DNA of 64,000 nt from Fusarium oxysporum f. sp. lycopersici 4287 (GCF_000149955.1 NC_030995.1:2311453-2375452); one strand, 5' to 3'. Positions 46,334 through 58,827 are shown, counted from the first letter of the stretch. The notes: a model not told the origin generated them from the letters alone. Program-made: numbers and translations.

Positions 46334-48213
46334 CTACTTGGAGGTAAAACCGTTGTGATGAACAATTGTAGGCTCGCCCTCGAGGCTGTCAGTCTTCATC
46401 TTGCCCTCCAGAACATCTTCTCCCTTCTCTCTATGGGAGACCGAACCAAACAAGACATCGATTTCTTCGAGAGGAACACCCTTTGTCTCTGGAAGAAAGC
46501 TAAAGCAGAGATAATATGTGAGCCAAAGATGATAAAGAGACAGATGGGGATATGACTTACAAGAAGACACCGACGAGCAAAAGTGCGTTAACCCCGACGA
46601 AGAAGAAGAATGTGTAGAAACCACAATTCTTCAAGAATGTGGGGAAAAATTGGTTGAGGATGGTCGAAGCCACAGATTGTGACTGGGCGCCAATGGCGAC
46701 ACCGTGAGCTCGCACATCTGTCGAGAAGATTTCTGAGGTGTAAACCCAGACTGTAGCTCCCCAAGATGGCTTGTAGAAGAAGATAAAAAGGAAGAACATG
46801 GCGGCCACAGCCACGCCCATGCCGTAAGGCCGGGTTCCATCCGCGCTCTCCGGGACCTTCATTCCAAGGATGGCGACAACCAGGAGTGAGATACACATAC
46901 CGGCTGCACCAACCATGAGGATGCATCGTCGGCCCACCCGGTCAACGAGGAGGGTGCAGCTAAGGGTAAAGATGATAGAGCAGGTTCCTGACAAAGCGTT
47001 GATAAGGGCGATCGTCTCGGTACTCTTGAAGACAGACTTGTAGATCAGGGTGGTGTAGGCATTGAGAGAAGAGCTACCGGAGATCTGCTGGCCGACATTG
47101 ATGAAGATAACAACAAGGGTGCGACGGAGAAGAGAGGGCTCTCGAACCAAAGTCCAGTCTAACAAGAGAGAATTAAGTTAGATCAAAATCAGGTTCACTA
47201 TAACAATTTCCAGGCAGCAGCAAAGTAGGGTGTCAACATACAAGGTGCCCACCACTTGTCCCAGTGCTTGGTGGTCGACTTCTCGTAAGCGACAGCCGTC
47301 ACAATATCGGCCACCTCCTCATCGATCTGATCGTTCCGGACGCGGGTCAGCGCAGAGCGAGCATCCTCAACACGATCATTCTCGACCAGCCATCGCGGTG
47401 ACTCTGGACAGAAGAAGATAGAAACGATAATAAAGACGGGGATGGGGATCTGGACAAACAGCGGAATGCGCCATTGCCAGATACCCATGTCAAGCGTGGT
47501 CCTCTGGGCTCCGTATGCTGCCCAGTACACTATAAAAGCACCGATAGTATACCAGACTACACCCATACGTCAGCAGAGTATTTGATACAACAGGCAGAAA
47601 CGGGGTAGAACGTACGCTGCCAAAGGGAAAGCATGATTCCACGAATCTTGGCGGGGGCAATTTCGGCGATGTAAGTCGGACCATTGTTCATGCTGATACC
47701 TTTACCCAGACCCATGAGCACTCGACCGGCGATAAAGCACACAATGTTTGGCGCAAAGGTCTGAATCATGACCGATATCAGGACAATGGAGGTGCCAATC
47801 TGGATCGGGATCTTGCGGCCAAACTTCTTGGAGATGGTGGGGGAAATCAAGAGTCCAGAGACAATGGCACCTACGTGGTAGGCTGTATAGTTGTTAGCCC
47901 TGAAAGAGACAGAGCAGTACAGAGAGAGGAGAGCCGTCCTCACGGTTCCGCCATGATGGACAAACCTGTGTTGATACCGCCCAGAATATTTGGCTGAATT
48001 GCATCGTCTCCGGGTTCTTTGAAGTGGTTGATGAAGGTTTCGAAACCCTGAATCGAATTAAACGTCGATGCGTCGTATCCTGCAAGAGCCTGTTGTAGTA
48101 GATTGTTAGTGATATTGGCTCATGCTCGCATGATCGAGAGGCGAGATGTGACTCACCATGACCATGGCTGCGGCCGTGGCGGCAAACCATGCCGTTCGTT
48201 CCTGGGGGGTCAT
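46334..48213 (-). CDS. MFS sugar transporter (lactose-permease/hexose-porter type)
   Basis: Six exons (48213-48157, 48089-47966, 47882-47616, 47556-47242, 47158-46561, 46499-46334) give 508 residues with phase kept throughout. Sugar-porter marks: 'ALAGYDASTFNSIQG' in helix 1, 'ISKKFGRKIPI' in loop 2-3, 'AGRVLMGLGKGI', 'PTYIAEIAPAKIRG', 'CPESPRWLVEND', 'INVGQQISGSSSLNAY' in helix 7, 'DRVGRRCIL' and 'FFLPETKGVPLEEID' at the end. The sequence is closer to fungal disaccharide/oligosaccharide porters than to hexose porters, judging by helices 1 and 7; this is a soft judgement. It is divergent from the GH79 gene, sharing an 841-base intergenic region with a CGGN8CGG site. A role in importing the GH79 product is inferred. 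Confidence 0.93.
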
Positions 48214-49054
48214 GTTGGTGGTATGAGGGCTCTCCTTGTTGTCTCAGATGCTGGGTCAAGATCGATGAGATGAGGCATATGAAGACTGGCATCAAGATAA
48301 GACAGCCAGAGGTGGCCTAGATAGATATATCGCGGGCAAACCAATGGCCAGATATAAGCTTCAGTTCTCCGCAAAACAGACAATAACCGACTCTCCATTG
48401 TCGATCCGGGGTAATCCTCAGAGCAGGAGAAACGGCACCCCACATTCCCCGCGTTTCAGTTTAGCAATAGGCCGTGTGGCCAATTCCAATGTTCCATTGT
48501 TCAAACAGGTCAGGCTCTGGCTGTCTCGGTTCTCGGTTGTCTACCGTGGCTTTTGCCATCTATTTGCCGTGATTCCCGGTGTTCGCCAAGGGGATTAGGA
48601 ATGTCTCGGCCCGGTTTGGCGGCAACTTGCCGGTATGGTTGGCTTGGCAATTTCGGGCATTAATATGAGGTGGGGCAGAATCGATCCACATCTTATGGTG
48701 CTAAAGTGGGCTTGGGGTCATTGTTCATGAACAAGATGGCGTACCCATACAGTACCTGAGTACATACACATATTCCACCATTGCGGTCGGGATTATGTAC
48801 CAAGTGGATCTTTTTAGAGTCCGTAGCGTTACGCAAGTCGAAGAAATCCGATACGTAAATTGCATCATAGCACTCACCGACTGCCTTGCTTCTGTACCGC
48901 ATTATCTATCATACGCGGATATGGTCTGGTGACGCTAGGCTTAGCTATTGAACAGGGGGGCAGCAGGACTATACAATATGACTTCAACGCCCTGCAAACT
49001 CGAGGTCGGGACCTATCAGTTCATGTTTCCGACACAACTAATCAAGCCACAATC
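48214..49054. promoter_or_regulatory. Shared divergent promoter of the MFS porter and GH79 genes
   Basis: The two genes start 841 bases apart on opposite strands. The region has clustered CGG triplets around 48607-48633. No ORF of note. Confidence 0.6.
48620..48633 (+). promoter_or_regulatory. CGGN8CGG motif, candidate Zn2Cys6 regulator site
   Basis: Reads CGG-CAACTTGC-CGG. This direct repeat spacing is known for Aspergillus AmyR and the inulin/sucrose regulator InuR. It lies in the divergent promoter, 407 bases before the porter start and about 420 before the GH79 start. A large Zn2Cys6 gene lies nearby at 52194. One site can occur by chance. Confidence 0.4.
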
Positions 49055-50922
49055 ATGCGTCTTACCGCTCTCTATGCCGTCATTACCGTCGCCGTCGACC
49101 GGCTTGGAGCTCTAGCTGAAGGGCTGCCCGTAGTCATCAACGTCCCAAGGCTTGCTTCTGACGACGCCGCTTCATTGGACCCATCACCTGTATCTTTCTC
49201 GTACGCCACAACAAATCTATCTTGATGGATATTTAGAAAATTGAATTAACTCAACGCTAGGTTGCCTTTTGCTGGGCTGCCGGGTTACTTTCCTGGTATA
49301 CCTCTTACTCTGAAATGTCTTGGCACTTTCAAGGATGTGAGCAGCACATGGCCTCCTATTCGTATAGGAGGAACTTCTGAGTAAATATGGCGGTGTGAAC
49401 CCTGGCTGGCTGACGGCTACTGACGACTCATTCAGGGACTATGCCACTTTCGACCCCAATCTGGCTGTTCCTAATGTGATCACGGGAACCGCGCCCACAG
49501 GTCAAGGTATCAGCACCTATGGGCCTTTGCTTATGCGGCTTGTTGCAGATTACCAAGGGCCAATTGTTTGGGGTGAGCCTACGACTTTCTCTTCGTTATA
49601 TCTCGAGATGTTGACCACTTTATTTTATGAAAAGGCCTCAATCGAGGTGGCAACAACATCACCAACACCATCGCAGCTGCCAAGGCTGCAGTCAAGCAAT
49701 TGCCGTCCTTGTATGCGTTGGAGCTTGGTAACGAACCTGTAAGTCCTTTGTGCAATTTATCATGTCAAAGTTGATGTAAAGACCTAATCTAGCAGTAGGA
49801 CGGTAAGATGACACCCACGATCGATATACGACAATGTGAAGTAGAGTCTTTGGCCGGTAATTGACCATTTTGTTCATCTTGTCAGTTTTCGGGGCTCTCA
49901 AACAGCCAATTGCTTCGACTGTAAACGAATGGACGCCGGAAACAGACGCAGAGTCCGAATCCGAATGGCAAGCGGCCATTGGTCAAGCAATCAACCGCAA
50001 TAGTATCTTCCAAGCGGCCAGCTACTACCAGAACCCTACCCTAGAATGGTCAGCGACCAACTATTTCAAATACGCCAATGCTTCCGCGGATAAGTATATC
50101 AGAGTCTTCTCTCATCACAACTATCCACAGTCTGCTATTTCCTCCCAGGAAGATCCGCCCAATGCCGAGGCCCTGATGAGCCACATCAATGTCACCAAGA
50201 ATGTCGGTCTTTACAAAGACGACGTCAAAGCAGCTCAAGCCAGAGGATTTGATTATGTTTTCGGCGAGACCAATTCTGGTATGCTGCATACTCAGAGCAG
50301 TCCCCTATGAATTGTAATAGTCGCTAACGTGAGCGAACTCTTAGTCTCCGGCAATGGAAGCCCTGGACAAGGTGAAACGTTTGCAACCGGTCTGTGGGTC
50401 CTCGACTATGCTTTACAGGCCGCCAGTATCGGTATCAAGCGTCTCTACTTCCACCAAGGTACGGCAGGCAAGTCTTACTACGTTTGGTTCAACGAAAAAG
50501 GTGTCCTGTCACCTTTCTATGGCGGTTACGTCGCCGCTCAGGCCATGGCCGGGGGATCTCGAATTCAAGCGCTCGACGGTGGAAGCACAAACTACGCTGG
50601 CTACTCCATCCACGGTTCCAACGGCAAGGTCAAGAAACTCGTGTTAATCAACACCGACTTTTTCAACGGGAACGGTACTCGCTCAACCAAAAAGTTCGTG
50701 CTCAAGAACCTGTCAAGCAAACGGGTGAGCGCCATGCGCCTAACAGCAAAGAGCTCTCTTTCTCGACAGGACGATGGAGAAGCGCCCACATTTGCCGGAA
50801 TCTCGGTCGACGATAGTACTTGTCAGCCCTCGGGAAAGACTGTGGTTGAGACGGTAGATGTCACGGGAGGCAGCGCCTCATTCAACTTGGCCGCGTCAGA
50901 GGCTCTATTGATCACCCTGTAG
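49055..50922 (+). CDS. GH79 beta-glucuronidase-like enzyme
   Basis: Seven exons: 49055-49200, 49261-49380, 49436-49572, 49635-49738, 49799-49802, 49886-50278 and 50345-50922, giving 493 residues. Exon 5 is only four bases, yet it is required to keep phase. The signal peptide is about residues 1-22. The TIM barrel shows 'WPPIRIGGTSEDYATFDP', 'GLNRGGNNI', 'LYALELGNEP' with acid/base E168, 'SHHNYPQSA' and 'DYVFGETNS' with nucleophile E298. The spacing between the two glutamates fits the family. The GH79 C-terminal sandwich runs to the end ('KKLVLINTDFFNGNG'). Such enzymes remove glucuronic or 4-O-methyl-glucuronic acid from glycans such as arabinogalactan. The divergent partner is a sugar porter. 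Confidence 0.9.
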
Positions 50923-52193
50923 GTAATCGACTGATTAGGTGCGTTAAACTTAATGAATACGAAGGAAGAATGCAAGATTATTCATGTATGCTCAAGGGTT
51001 GAGTTAAATTGTTTTCGCTTCATATTTAGTATATGTTGGATACGCAGCTATACGATGAGGTGAGTGTATTAAGATGTGGAGCAGAATGTTGTGATTGTCG
51101 ACTTCATTCTCTAATCAGTCCGTCAGGGAGGGGTTAGTTCAATTCCTCCTCCTCTTCTGGATACAAGAATAATACTTCGATACAGGAAAGTAGAGCCCAA
51201 TCCTGTTGGATTAGTGATAGTGCCTCGATAAAAGAAACGTGTATTTTGAGGGTCCCTGAATTATTAGATTGGCGGCTCCACCCCTCTCGGACAGATTAAG
51301 AATCCAGAAAAAACAAGCAATGACATCACCACATTCTGGTCCACACTTGGGTACACTAACTCCATCGTATTCGTGCATATCTAACACGGATATATTAATA
51401 CCCAGTGGCAGGGAAAACACCTAAAAGGACAGAACAGAGACAGAAGAAAAAGGAACAAGCTCCTGGGGACTAGCTTGATCCTCAAGTGCAAAAATTAGCA
51501 CCATTTTAATTAGACATCAACCCTACTCGCGTATCCAACAATTCCCAGCCGCCAATCTAACAGTATTCTGCCCCACCCTAGATCAACATCATATTCAGAG
51601 AGAAGATAAAAGACAACAAGAATGATAAGGATGTTATCAAAAGTAAGCTGGTATATGATAGCTATTACAGCTATTAATGCTCTTATATATTATTTTTCTT
51701 TAGTGGCTATCTATGAAATTCCAGATGCTTTGTGTGTGTATTCGTTTCAATGAACTGGTCATCGTATTTGTCGATACGTTAGCTGATTGCATCTCTCAAT
51801 ATACGCGTATAGATGCAGGGTGGGCCAAAGGTTGCGTACCGTACACGTACCCCTGGAAATCTATGGACGCCTGATTGGTACAAGCTATCGACATTTCTAA
51901 CCAGTTTTGGACTGGGCGGGCTATTAGCAATAAAATGGAGTCTTCGTCCAGCACAGCCAAAGGGACAGAAAAGACACTAACATTGATTAGTTACTCTCGA
52001 CAATGTGGCACCCCTAGACATTGCTGGGGGCGCCCAATCAAGAGCGTTTCTGATTCCGTTGCGCAACCCCGCACTTTTGATCGGCCTTCACCTCTGAAAA
52101 CTCAATACTAATAGCCGACCAACCGGAAGATGTAGGTCTTTGTAGCATTATCCAACCTCTGGTCAGCTTCGTTGATAATCCAAGGCAGACAAT
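50923..52193. other. Intergenic region, about 1.27 kb
   Basis: Terminator side of the GH79 gene and promoter of the regulator. AT-leaning between 51590 and 51710. No gene was supported. Confidence 0.5.
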
Positions 52194-55100
52194 ATGTCTG
52201 GCTCGAACATGGCAGCAAAACCCTTGAAAAGGGCTCGACAAGGCGAGGCAGATGAGCAAGAAAGAGTCGTCAGGAACCGCTCAAGCGTTGCTTGTCAAGC
52301 GTATGTACATTACTCAAAACCCGGACTGGAGACTTGAGATAAACGTGCTTGGCTCACTTGGGTATTCCCGACGATAGGTGTCGATTGGTAAGTGCGTCTC
52401 CAGCGTTGTTACCATACCAGGACGTCTGAGCTTACAGCGCTTCCGCCTTGTAGGCCAAGACCAGGTGCGACATCAACCCGTTCGCGCCTCCGTGTACGCG
52501 TTGTGCTGCTGCGTCAATTCCCTGTCACGTCCCAGAAAGCCGTAGAGGGCGCATGAAGGGGAGCAAGAAGTGAGTGCACTATATAGACCTCCCATGTCCC
52601 AGCCAGGCCTGTGATAACTCAAGCCACAATCTGATAGTTTCCGAACATGGCAGCAAATCTTGGACGTCGAACATACAGCAACATCCGAAAGTTCACACGA
52701 GAAATCTAATCCCCACTCGCACTCGGGACCCGACAATGTGGGACAAGATGGCGGCGAAAGTTCAGAGCCTCACGGACCGGGAGCAATCACGCCGCTGGAT
52801 CCTCACAACTTGATGAGGAGCCTCGATCAGAATTTGCATGGCAACTCGAGCCGTTTCACGAGAAAGCTGCTACGATTTCTGGGGGAACAATTTCCGGTGG
52901 GCAATGAAAGAGAACCACAGAATATAAATGAGGTATCGGGTGGTTTCCAAGACCTGTTACCATCCATCACTAAGATCGCCAAGCAAGGATGGGTGCTGGA
53001 CGAGAGTGGACTGGCCAAGAGAATTCGTCATGTCACTTCGCTACCTACCACCGAGTTACCACTAGAGGATGCGCAGCTGCTGAAGCACTGGACGCCGCAG
53101 GCTCTGCAACAGGTTGTTGGTGAAATGACGAGGTACTTCGAGTATGGCCTCAGGGGCTCTAAGCACGACGTAGCGAGGGACATTGACCCTCTACAAAGAG
53201 GCATGATAACCGAATCCAGGGCCACGGCATTGTTCAAAGCGTGAGTAGATCATACATGCATGCACTGCGGATGGCTTCTGACTCAATTCAGATACTTCAA
53301 AATGGTTCATCCTCAGTGGTCGATGCTTGATCCCAACTTACACACGCTCGACTTTGTCCGCCATCAATCTGCCCTTCTCACTACCACTATCTTGGCACTT
53401 GGCTCTATTGCCATCGCAACTCTGCCAGAAAGCGATGACGGCCAGGTTGTTGAGGCCCTGAATTTACGTGCTCACGCCGAGAAGCTGAGTCTAGTCGTCT
53501 ACTCGACGGGTGCGCGCTCCTTGGAGATAGTACAGGCTCAAGTGGTGAGACGAGGCAGCACCCGTCAGAATCTGTTTTATATCTCGGCTGATGGTTAATG
53601 GCAGTTACTATCCCGATTTGGGGGGTCCTCAAAAACACGGCTAGACGAACAGCGATGGCTCCGTTCTGCTATGATTCCACGCATGGCAGCTGAGATAGGA
53701 CTTGGCGGATCTGGTTCACGCGGTCACTCTGAGAATTCGCTTGACCAGGTGGCCGATGATCACTGGAACGAGTTGCGAACTCGAGCATTCATGATACTAA
53801 ATGAGTATCGGTAGGATACTTCTGCTCCCCTCCCTCACCGCTATTTATGTAGGCAAGCTGATGTCCTTTTTCCAAAGATTTTCCACGTTTTCTGGCCGTG
53901 CTCCCCTGGACATGTCCTATTTTGAGCTCCAAGAAGCTGATATACAATCTATTTCTGCCCTTGGTGCTGATAACCCATCTTCTAGTCTGCCAGCATTGTA
54001 TCATCTCTATCTCTTCCAGGTAAGGGTTATTCCCGGCCACCGTGAATGCTTCACGTCTTGTACTGCTTTACTGAGTTCTATTATTAGAGAGAAGTCGGAC
54101 GAAGGCTTGGAGCAGCCTCCTCGGCGGCCTCTTCCACCGCTTTGCAGCTCGAGGCCGATTTGGCCTGGGTTGTGCATTATACCGAGACATGGGTCACAAG
54201 GTGGTGCGTTGGAAATTCCAATCCTGGTGTCCGCTGGCATCTTGTTCATGATGCACTGAGCTGCCAGCTTCTTATGTCGTCTCGAATTATTGGCCGACTA
54301 CCGCAAACTGAGGGACAGGCGGCCCATAAGAAATATTTGCTGGATATAGCCATCCGCATTTTCCAAGAAGCCCTCGACGCTCCTCAAGGAACGCACATGA
54401 CGCACCGGGCTAGTATATTTCCTTTCGCGGGTGCTCTAATTCTTCAATGCAGTGATAGGCGTGACCTTGTCCTTCGACTTGCCCTTCGAATGGCCGGTCG
54501 CCCTGACAAGCAGTATGTGCCTACCTTTATACGAAGTGCTGGCAACCAGCTGCTAGCCATGCTTTGGTATGCTTTTGCCCATTCAAACGTTTGTGCTTAT
54601 CAAGATAGCCACTGCGTATCCGCTCGACGTACCATACTTATAAGCAATGCAGTTCAAATCATGATCAGCCTCGGCCACGGACGCAGCCAGTGAAGAAACC
54701 GTTCCAGACACCCAACTTTGAGAAAGAGAGCTGTCCAGAGGATGAGGCACGTAAAACGGAACATCACGCAATCCCTCGAGATTATGTTCAAATCAACACC
54801 CAACCTTCAGGCTCTAAGTGTAGCTCAGACCTTGATACTGACTTAGATCTGGCTCCGTCCTCGCAGAGCCATGGCTTCGAAGTCGCCCGAGAGAATGCAG
54901 TATCATCAGAGCGCAGTCGTGGAGCTACGCTACGAACTGACGAGCACAATACACAGGTGACTGGGCTGCAACAACCAGCAGAGATGCCGGAGTCCGAAGA
55001 CTTTGCAATCAATATGGCAATCCCATTCTCCCAAGAGACTGCAGCCAATACCCAGGAAAACATTCACCTCAACACGGCTCAGACTCATACCGGAGACTTT

Positions 55101-55541
55101 CTCAGCCTTGATACCCGCTGGGATTTTCCATGTGCCCCTACCACGTTAAGCCCAAATGTACCTCTCTTCGTTTCGCACGAGCCCATTACGGATCTTGAGA
55201 TGTTGATGAGAGGGGGCCAAGTTTGGTCTTATGAGGACGTGAGCCAGCAACAAGATGCATTTGCTTCCATAGCCCCAGCTGAAACAAGCCCACCGATACA
55301 GCAATACTTGGGTGTCTTCTCAAGGTCTGCGGGGAACTATTTGACCAACGAATACGTAAACTTGGCACCAGGTGATGGCGAGTTTGGAACAAGGCCGCCA
55401 AGATGGGACACCTGTTCCCCTGTGTACATCGACCCCACTGCCGGTGGTGATGGGCAGCAGACGTTGGAAGAGCGTCAGGAGTATCGACAGACTCTTTTCC
55501 AGACCATCGGTCGGCTCCTGGAGATAGCATCGGCATCTTGA
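52194..55541 (+). CDS. Zn2Cys6 transcription factor with fungal-specific middle region
   Basis: Nine exons: 52194-52300, 52378-52387, 52454-52569, 52638-53240, 53292-53544, 53605-53810, 53878-54019, 54088-54566 and 54653-55541. They give 934 residues with phase kept at every junction. The zinc cluster has cysteines at 34, 37, 44, 53, 56 and 63 (spacing 2-6-8-2-6) and is spread over three exons, the middle one being only 10 bases. A basic linker follows ('PESRRGRMKGSKK'). The middle homology region includes 'YFKMVHPQWSMLDP', 'LRSAMIPRMAAEIGLG', 'RFSTFSGRAPLDM' and 'CQLLMSSRIIGRLP'. The last 300 residues are acidic and Gln/Ser-rich, suiting an activation domain. It lies between GH79 and the dehydrogenase genes, so it is the best candidate regulator of the island. 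This is inferred from position. Confidence 0.9.
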
Positions 55542-55674
55542 CTGATTGGAAAAACTGAAGCCAAAGCCTTTAGAAACTGTCGGGTATACAAAGGACAAGT
55601 AGTGAAGATTACCAGCGCGTAGTATATGTATATTTGTATGGGTATATTCAGTCTAAACTCATTAGACCATCAGG

Positions 55675-56691
55675 TCAAAGACCCTTAGTATAGATATCGC
55701 CCTGTTCTAATGCGTTGAGTAACGGCTGATTGTTTTTGAACCGCCGGATGTTGTCACAGATGATCTCTATAGACCGAGCCGTGCGATCTGGCATTCCCGG
55801 CGTCGAGTGAGGCGTGATAACCACATTGGGTAACTTCCACAGAGGGGACTGCTCGGGCAATGGCTCAACTTCGAATACATCAAGTCCAGCTCCCGCAATT
55901 TCGCCAGCCTTCAGGGCGGTTACCAAAGCGGTTTCATCAATCAATGAGCCTCTCCCCATGTTAATGATGACAGAGGATGGCTTCATCTGCCTGAACTGAG
56001 TCGCTCCAAACAGATGATATGTCTCGTCGGTGAGGCTAGCTGCGAGCATTACAACATCGCACCCAAGAAGTCCCTCTATACTGTCTCCATTCTCGGTACT
56101 CAGCATGACGTCGACGTTATCAGGTAGCTTGGAGTCGCCACTGAGCTTTCTTCGTCTAATAACCGTAACGTGCATGCCAAAGGCTCTGCCCAACAGGGCC
56201 ATCTCCTTACCCGTATTGCCAAAGCCCAGGATGCCCAAGCTCTGGCCCCAAAGAGCACCCCGCAGGCGCAGCTCCTCACGTCCATTATGCCACTGACAGG
56301 ATACCTGACGCTGGAACAAGCCCCTGGAGTCGTATCTTAATGAAAGAGCGAAGAAAAAGGCATGCTGAGCAAGTGCAGGTGATGAGCGGCCCGCTGAACT
56401 GGTGATGACTAGGCCTCGCTCAAACACCTCGGGGCGGGCCGATTTGTTGAGACCAGCGTGATCACAATGAATCCAGATCAGATTTGGCGCATCAGAAAGC
56501 ATGCCTGGGGTGACGTCGCTGGCCAATATGGCAATTTGGGCACGCTTAATGGCCTGGTCAAAAATGTGCTGCTCGCCTCTGCGGATATGAACAAACTCGG
56601 CTGGCTCAAATGCTTTTCGAATGATGTCGATCTCTTGAGAGTCCCACTGGACAGTGGCCACGACCACAAGCTCCTGATTTAGCTTCGACAT
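55675..56691 (-). CDS. D-isomer-specific 2-hydroxyacid dehydrogenase
   Basis: Intronless, 338 residues from the ATG at 56691. An upstream in-frame extension begins only at GTG and is not used. It should interconvert a 2-keto acid (such as glyoxylate, hydroxypyruvate or a sugar-derived keto acid) and its D-2-hydroxy acid with NAD(P)H. The cofactor motif is 'LGILGFGNTGKEMALLG', with 'VIRRRKL' after it; the basic residues there hint at NADP. Catalytic residues fit the family: Arg in the 'AASLTDETYHLFG' to 'INMGRGSLIDE' region, Glu in 'GLDVFEVEPLP' and His in 'NVVITPHSTPG'. It converges with the regulator gene, 130 bases apart. A place in sugar-acid breakdown with the GH79 is possible but not shown. 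Confidence 0.9.
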   Translation of the reverse strand: MSKLNQELVVVATVQWDSQEIDIIRKAFEPAEFVHIRRGEQHIFDQAIKRAQIAILASDVTPGMLSDAPNLIWIHCDHAGLNKSARPEVFERGLVITSSAGRSSPALAQHAFFFALSLRYDSRGLFQRQVSCQWHNGREELRLRGALWGQSLGILGFGNTGKEMALLGRAFGMHVTVIRRRKLSGDSKLPDNVDVMLSTENGDSIEGLLGCDVVMLAASLTDETYHLFGATQFRQMKPSSVIINMGRGSLIDETALVTALKAGEIAGAGLDVFEVEPLPEQSPLWKLPNVVITPHSTPGMPDRTARSIEIICDNIRRFKNNQPLLNALEQGDIYTKGL

Positions 56692-57772
56692 GGCGAACAG
56701 GGGCGGATGAATGGAGTAAACGACTCTGGAAGCGCCCTGCAGATACACGAGACTTCTAGTTGATTGGTGTGGGCTGGAGGGAACGGAAGGCTGGAGTGTT
56801 CAAGGTAAAAGGATTTCATATCTTGTTGCGCGGCTCTTCCTCGCCAAGGTCTATCATCTCTCAAGTGTAATTGTAGGTAAGCAAGGTTTTGTGGGTTTTT
56901 CTATTGACGTGTCATCTGTTTGCCGTACGTGCCGAGAGCCGGTGAAGGGGTCAAGACCCGCAAATAGACCCCCATAAACTCGCACAGCGAGCGCCTCCAC
57001 ACCTGAACGCGTAGGCGTGCGGATTGTGTCAGCCTACAATTTGGCCTGTTGGAATTGCGCTGTAATGCAGTTTTTACTTTTGAGAATGCTATAATTTAAA
57101 ATGTTTATAAAATTTTAATTATTTACCGGAATAAATGGCCTGCTAGGCCATACTATCTGCTGCTGCCGCCTCCTAAATATCATATATACCTCCTCTGCTA
57201 GAAAAAGGTCTGCGAGAGGCAGTAGTGAAAGGTTATCCTTGTTCAACGTACTGGAAAATTGCCTCGTTATATGAACAGTTGTGTAAACAGCCGTTTTGGT
57301 GGTAAGGAATCGCTATAGTAGCTGCCTGGAAGTAAGCCTGTAACCAGCAGCTGCTGTGGGCCAGCTAAGGCGACCGAAGAAGCTGCCGGTTAGAGCGAAG
57401 CTGGGGGTAAGTATTCAATACACCAGCTTCTGCCCAAAAAGTTAGTGAGATCAGTTAATCCACCAATCAATTAAATAGCTGAAAATCTCATAGCCCGCAT
57501 CACTGCTAAAAACGCTTTTCACACATGCATATGGCTTATATAACATTTTATACACACGGCTGGCTATGCGTTTAGGGGCTAACTAGGGTTGGGCAGATCT
57601 TCGTAAGTAGATTAAAGATTGAAAAAGTGAAAATATAACCTCGTCGAACTACTTTGGTGGTAATCTCTTGATATACCATCTATTCTGTAAAGGAATGGGG
57701 TTGAATTTTAAGCAAATCTTTATCTTTTTATCCCCTTATAATATCTATCTTAGCTAGATCATATTTATCCCT
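56692..57772. other. Gene-poor region, 1.1 kb, AT-rich in part
   Basis: From 57070 to 57770 the sequence alternates AT-rich stretches with GCTGCTG-type phrases, as in decayed repeats. No ORF, terminal repeat or RNA could be assigned. Confidence 0.45.
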
Positions 57773-58827
57773 CTAAGATCGTTTATGCATAACTGTTGCA
57801 GCAGCCTTTTATATCTCGAATTAGTATCTATGCGGTAGTCTTGGATGTTAAAAGAAAGAGGAACGTTGTATACCTGATGATTTGGAAAAATTAGAGAATC
57901 AGCCAGAACCACATTTTCTCTTCTGCCAGCAGCAAATACAATAACCTCTGCAATATCATCTGGAGTAAGAGGATTATAACCACTAGAAGCCAGTCAGTCT
58001 GACATTGATTGAAATATACAAGACAGGTTACTCACGCATAGACTGCATCAGCTTTGCTCTTGTCACCATAAAACCTGACAATAGAGAATTCCTAGTTGCA
58101 TATCAATCAGCCTCATTATTTCATTGATACCTCAGCATGAGAGTCTGAGCTCACAGTCTCGACTTGACCAGGATCCACTCCAATGACTCTGATGCGAGTG
58201 TCAATCAGCTCGCGCCGCAAGGCGTCTGTGAATGATCGCACGGCTGACTTTGTCGCGCAGTAGATACTGCCACCTTGATAAGGCTCTCGGCCTGCAATAC
58301 TGCCGATATTGATAATATCGCCGGAGCCGCCTCCGGGCTTGCGTTTGAAGATGGACAACACTGTCTGCGTCATGTTGATCAACCCGGTAACATTAGTCGT
58401 AAACATGGTCTGGATATCTTCCAAGGCAATGTCGGGGGCCCGGGCAATGCCCTTGACGAGACCACTGGGCAACCAAAATCATCAGTAAAGCAAGGATGGG
58501 ACAAGGGTCGAGAAAGACATACGCGTTGTTGACAAGAATGTCAATATCTTTGAACTCATCAGGAAGTTTACCAATAAAACTTGAGACATCTTCAGACTTG
58601 CTCACGTCTAGTTTGATAGGCAAGATTCTGACTCCATCGCCGACCTCGCTGCGTATCTCATCCGTCAAGGCCTGCAGCGATTCGAACCTCCGTGCAGCGA
58701 GGATGAGCTTCAGGTTGCTTGAACATGTCCTCGCAAACTCTTTGGCCGTACTTCGACCGATGCCGGATGACGCTCCCGTTATAAGAATTGTTTTTCCGGC
58801 GAGACGCTGGCCCATCGTTGTTGCCAT
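57773..58827 (-). CDS. Short-chain dehydrogenase/reductase (YMR226C/3-hydroxyacid dehydrogenase-like)
   Basis: Five exons (58827-58523, 58464-58155, 58091-58036, 57982-57874, 57805-57773) give 270 residues. The last exon encodes only ten residues plus stop, but it supplies the family's conserved C-terminal end, like 'ATVMHKRS'. Classical SDR marks: '[19 protein letters not shown]' for NADP, 'LDVSKSEDV', 'DILVNNAGLV', '[25 protein letters not shown]' (Ser, Tyr and Lys of the catalytic set; quoted here in two overlapping pieces of a longer run) and '[13 protein letters not shown]'. The nearest known group oxidises serine, 3-hydroxy acids or allo-threonine with NADP. The start at 58827 is the first ATG; a longer frame would need GTG. 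It is divergent from the GH-like gene with about 530 bases between. Confidence 0.9.
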
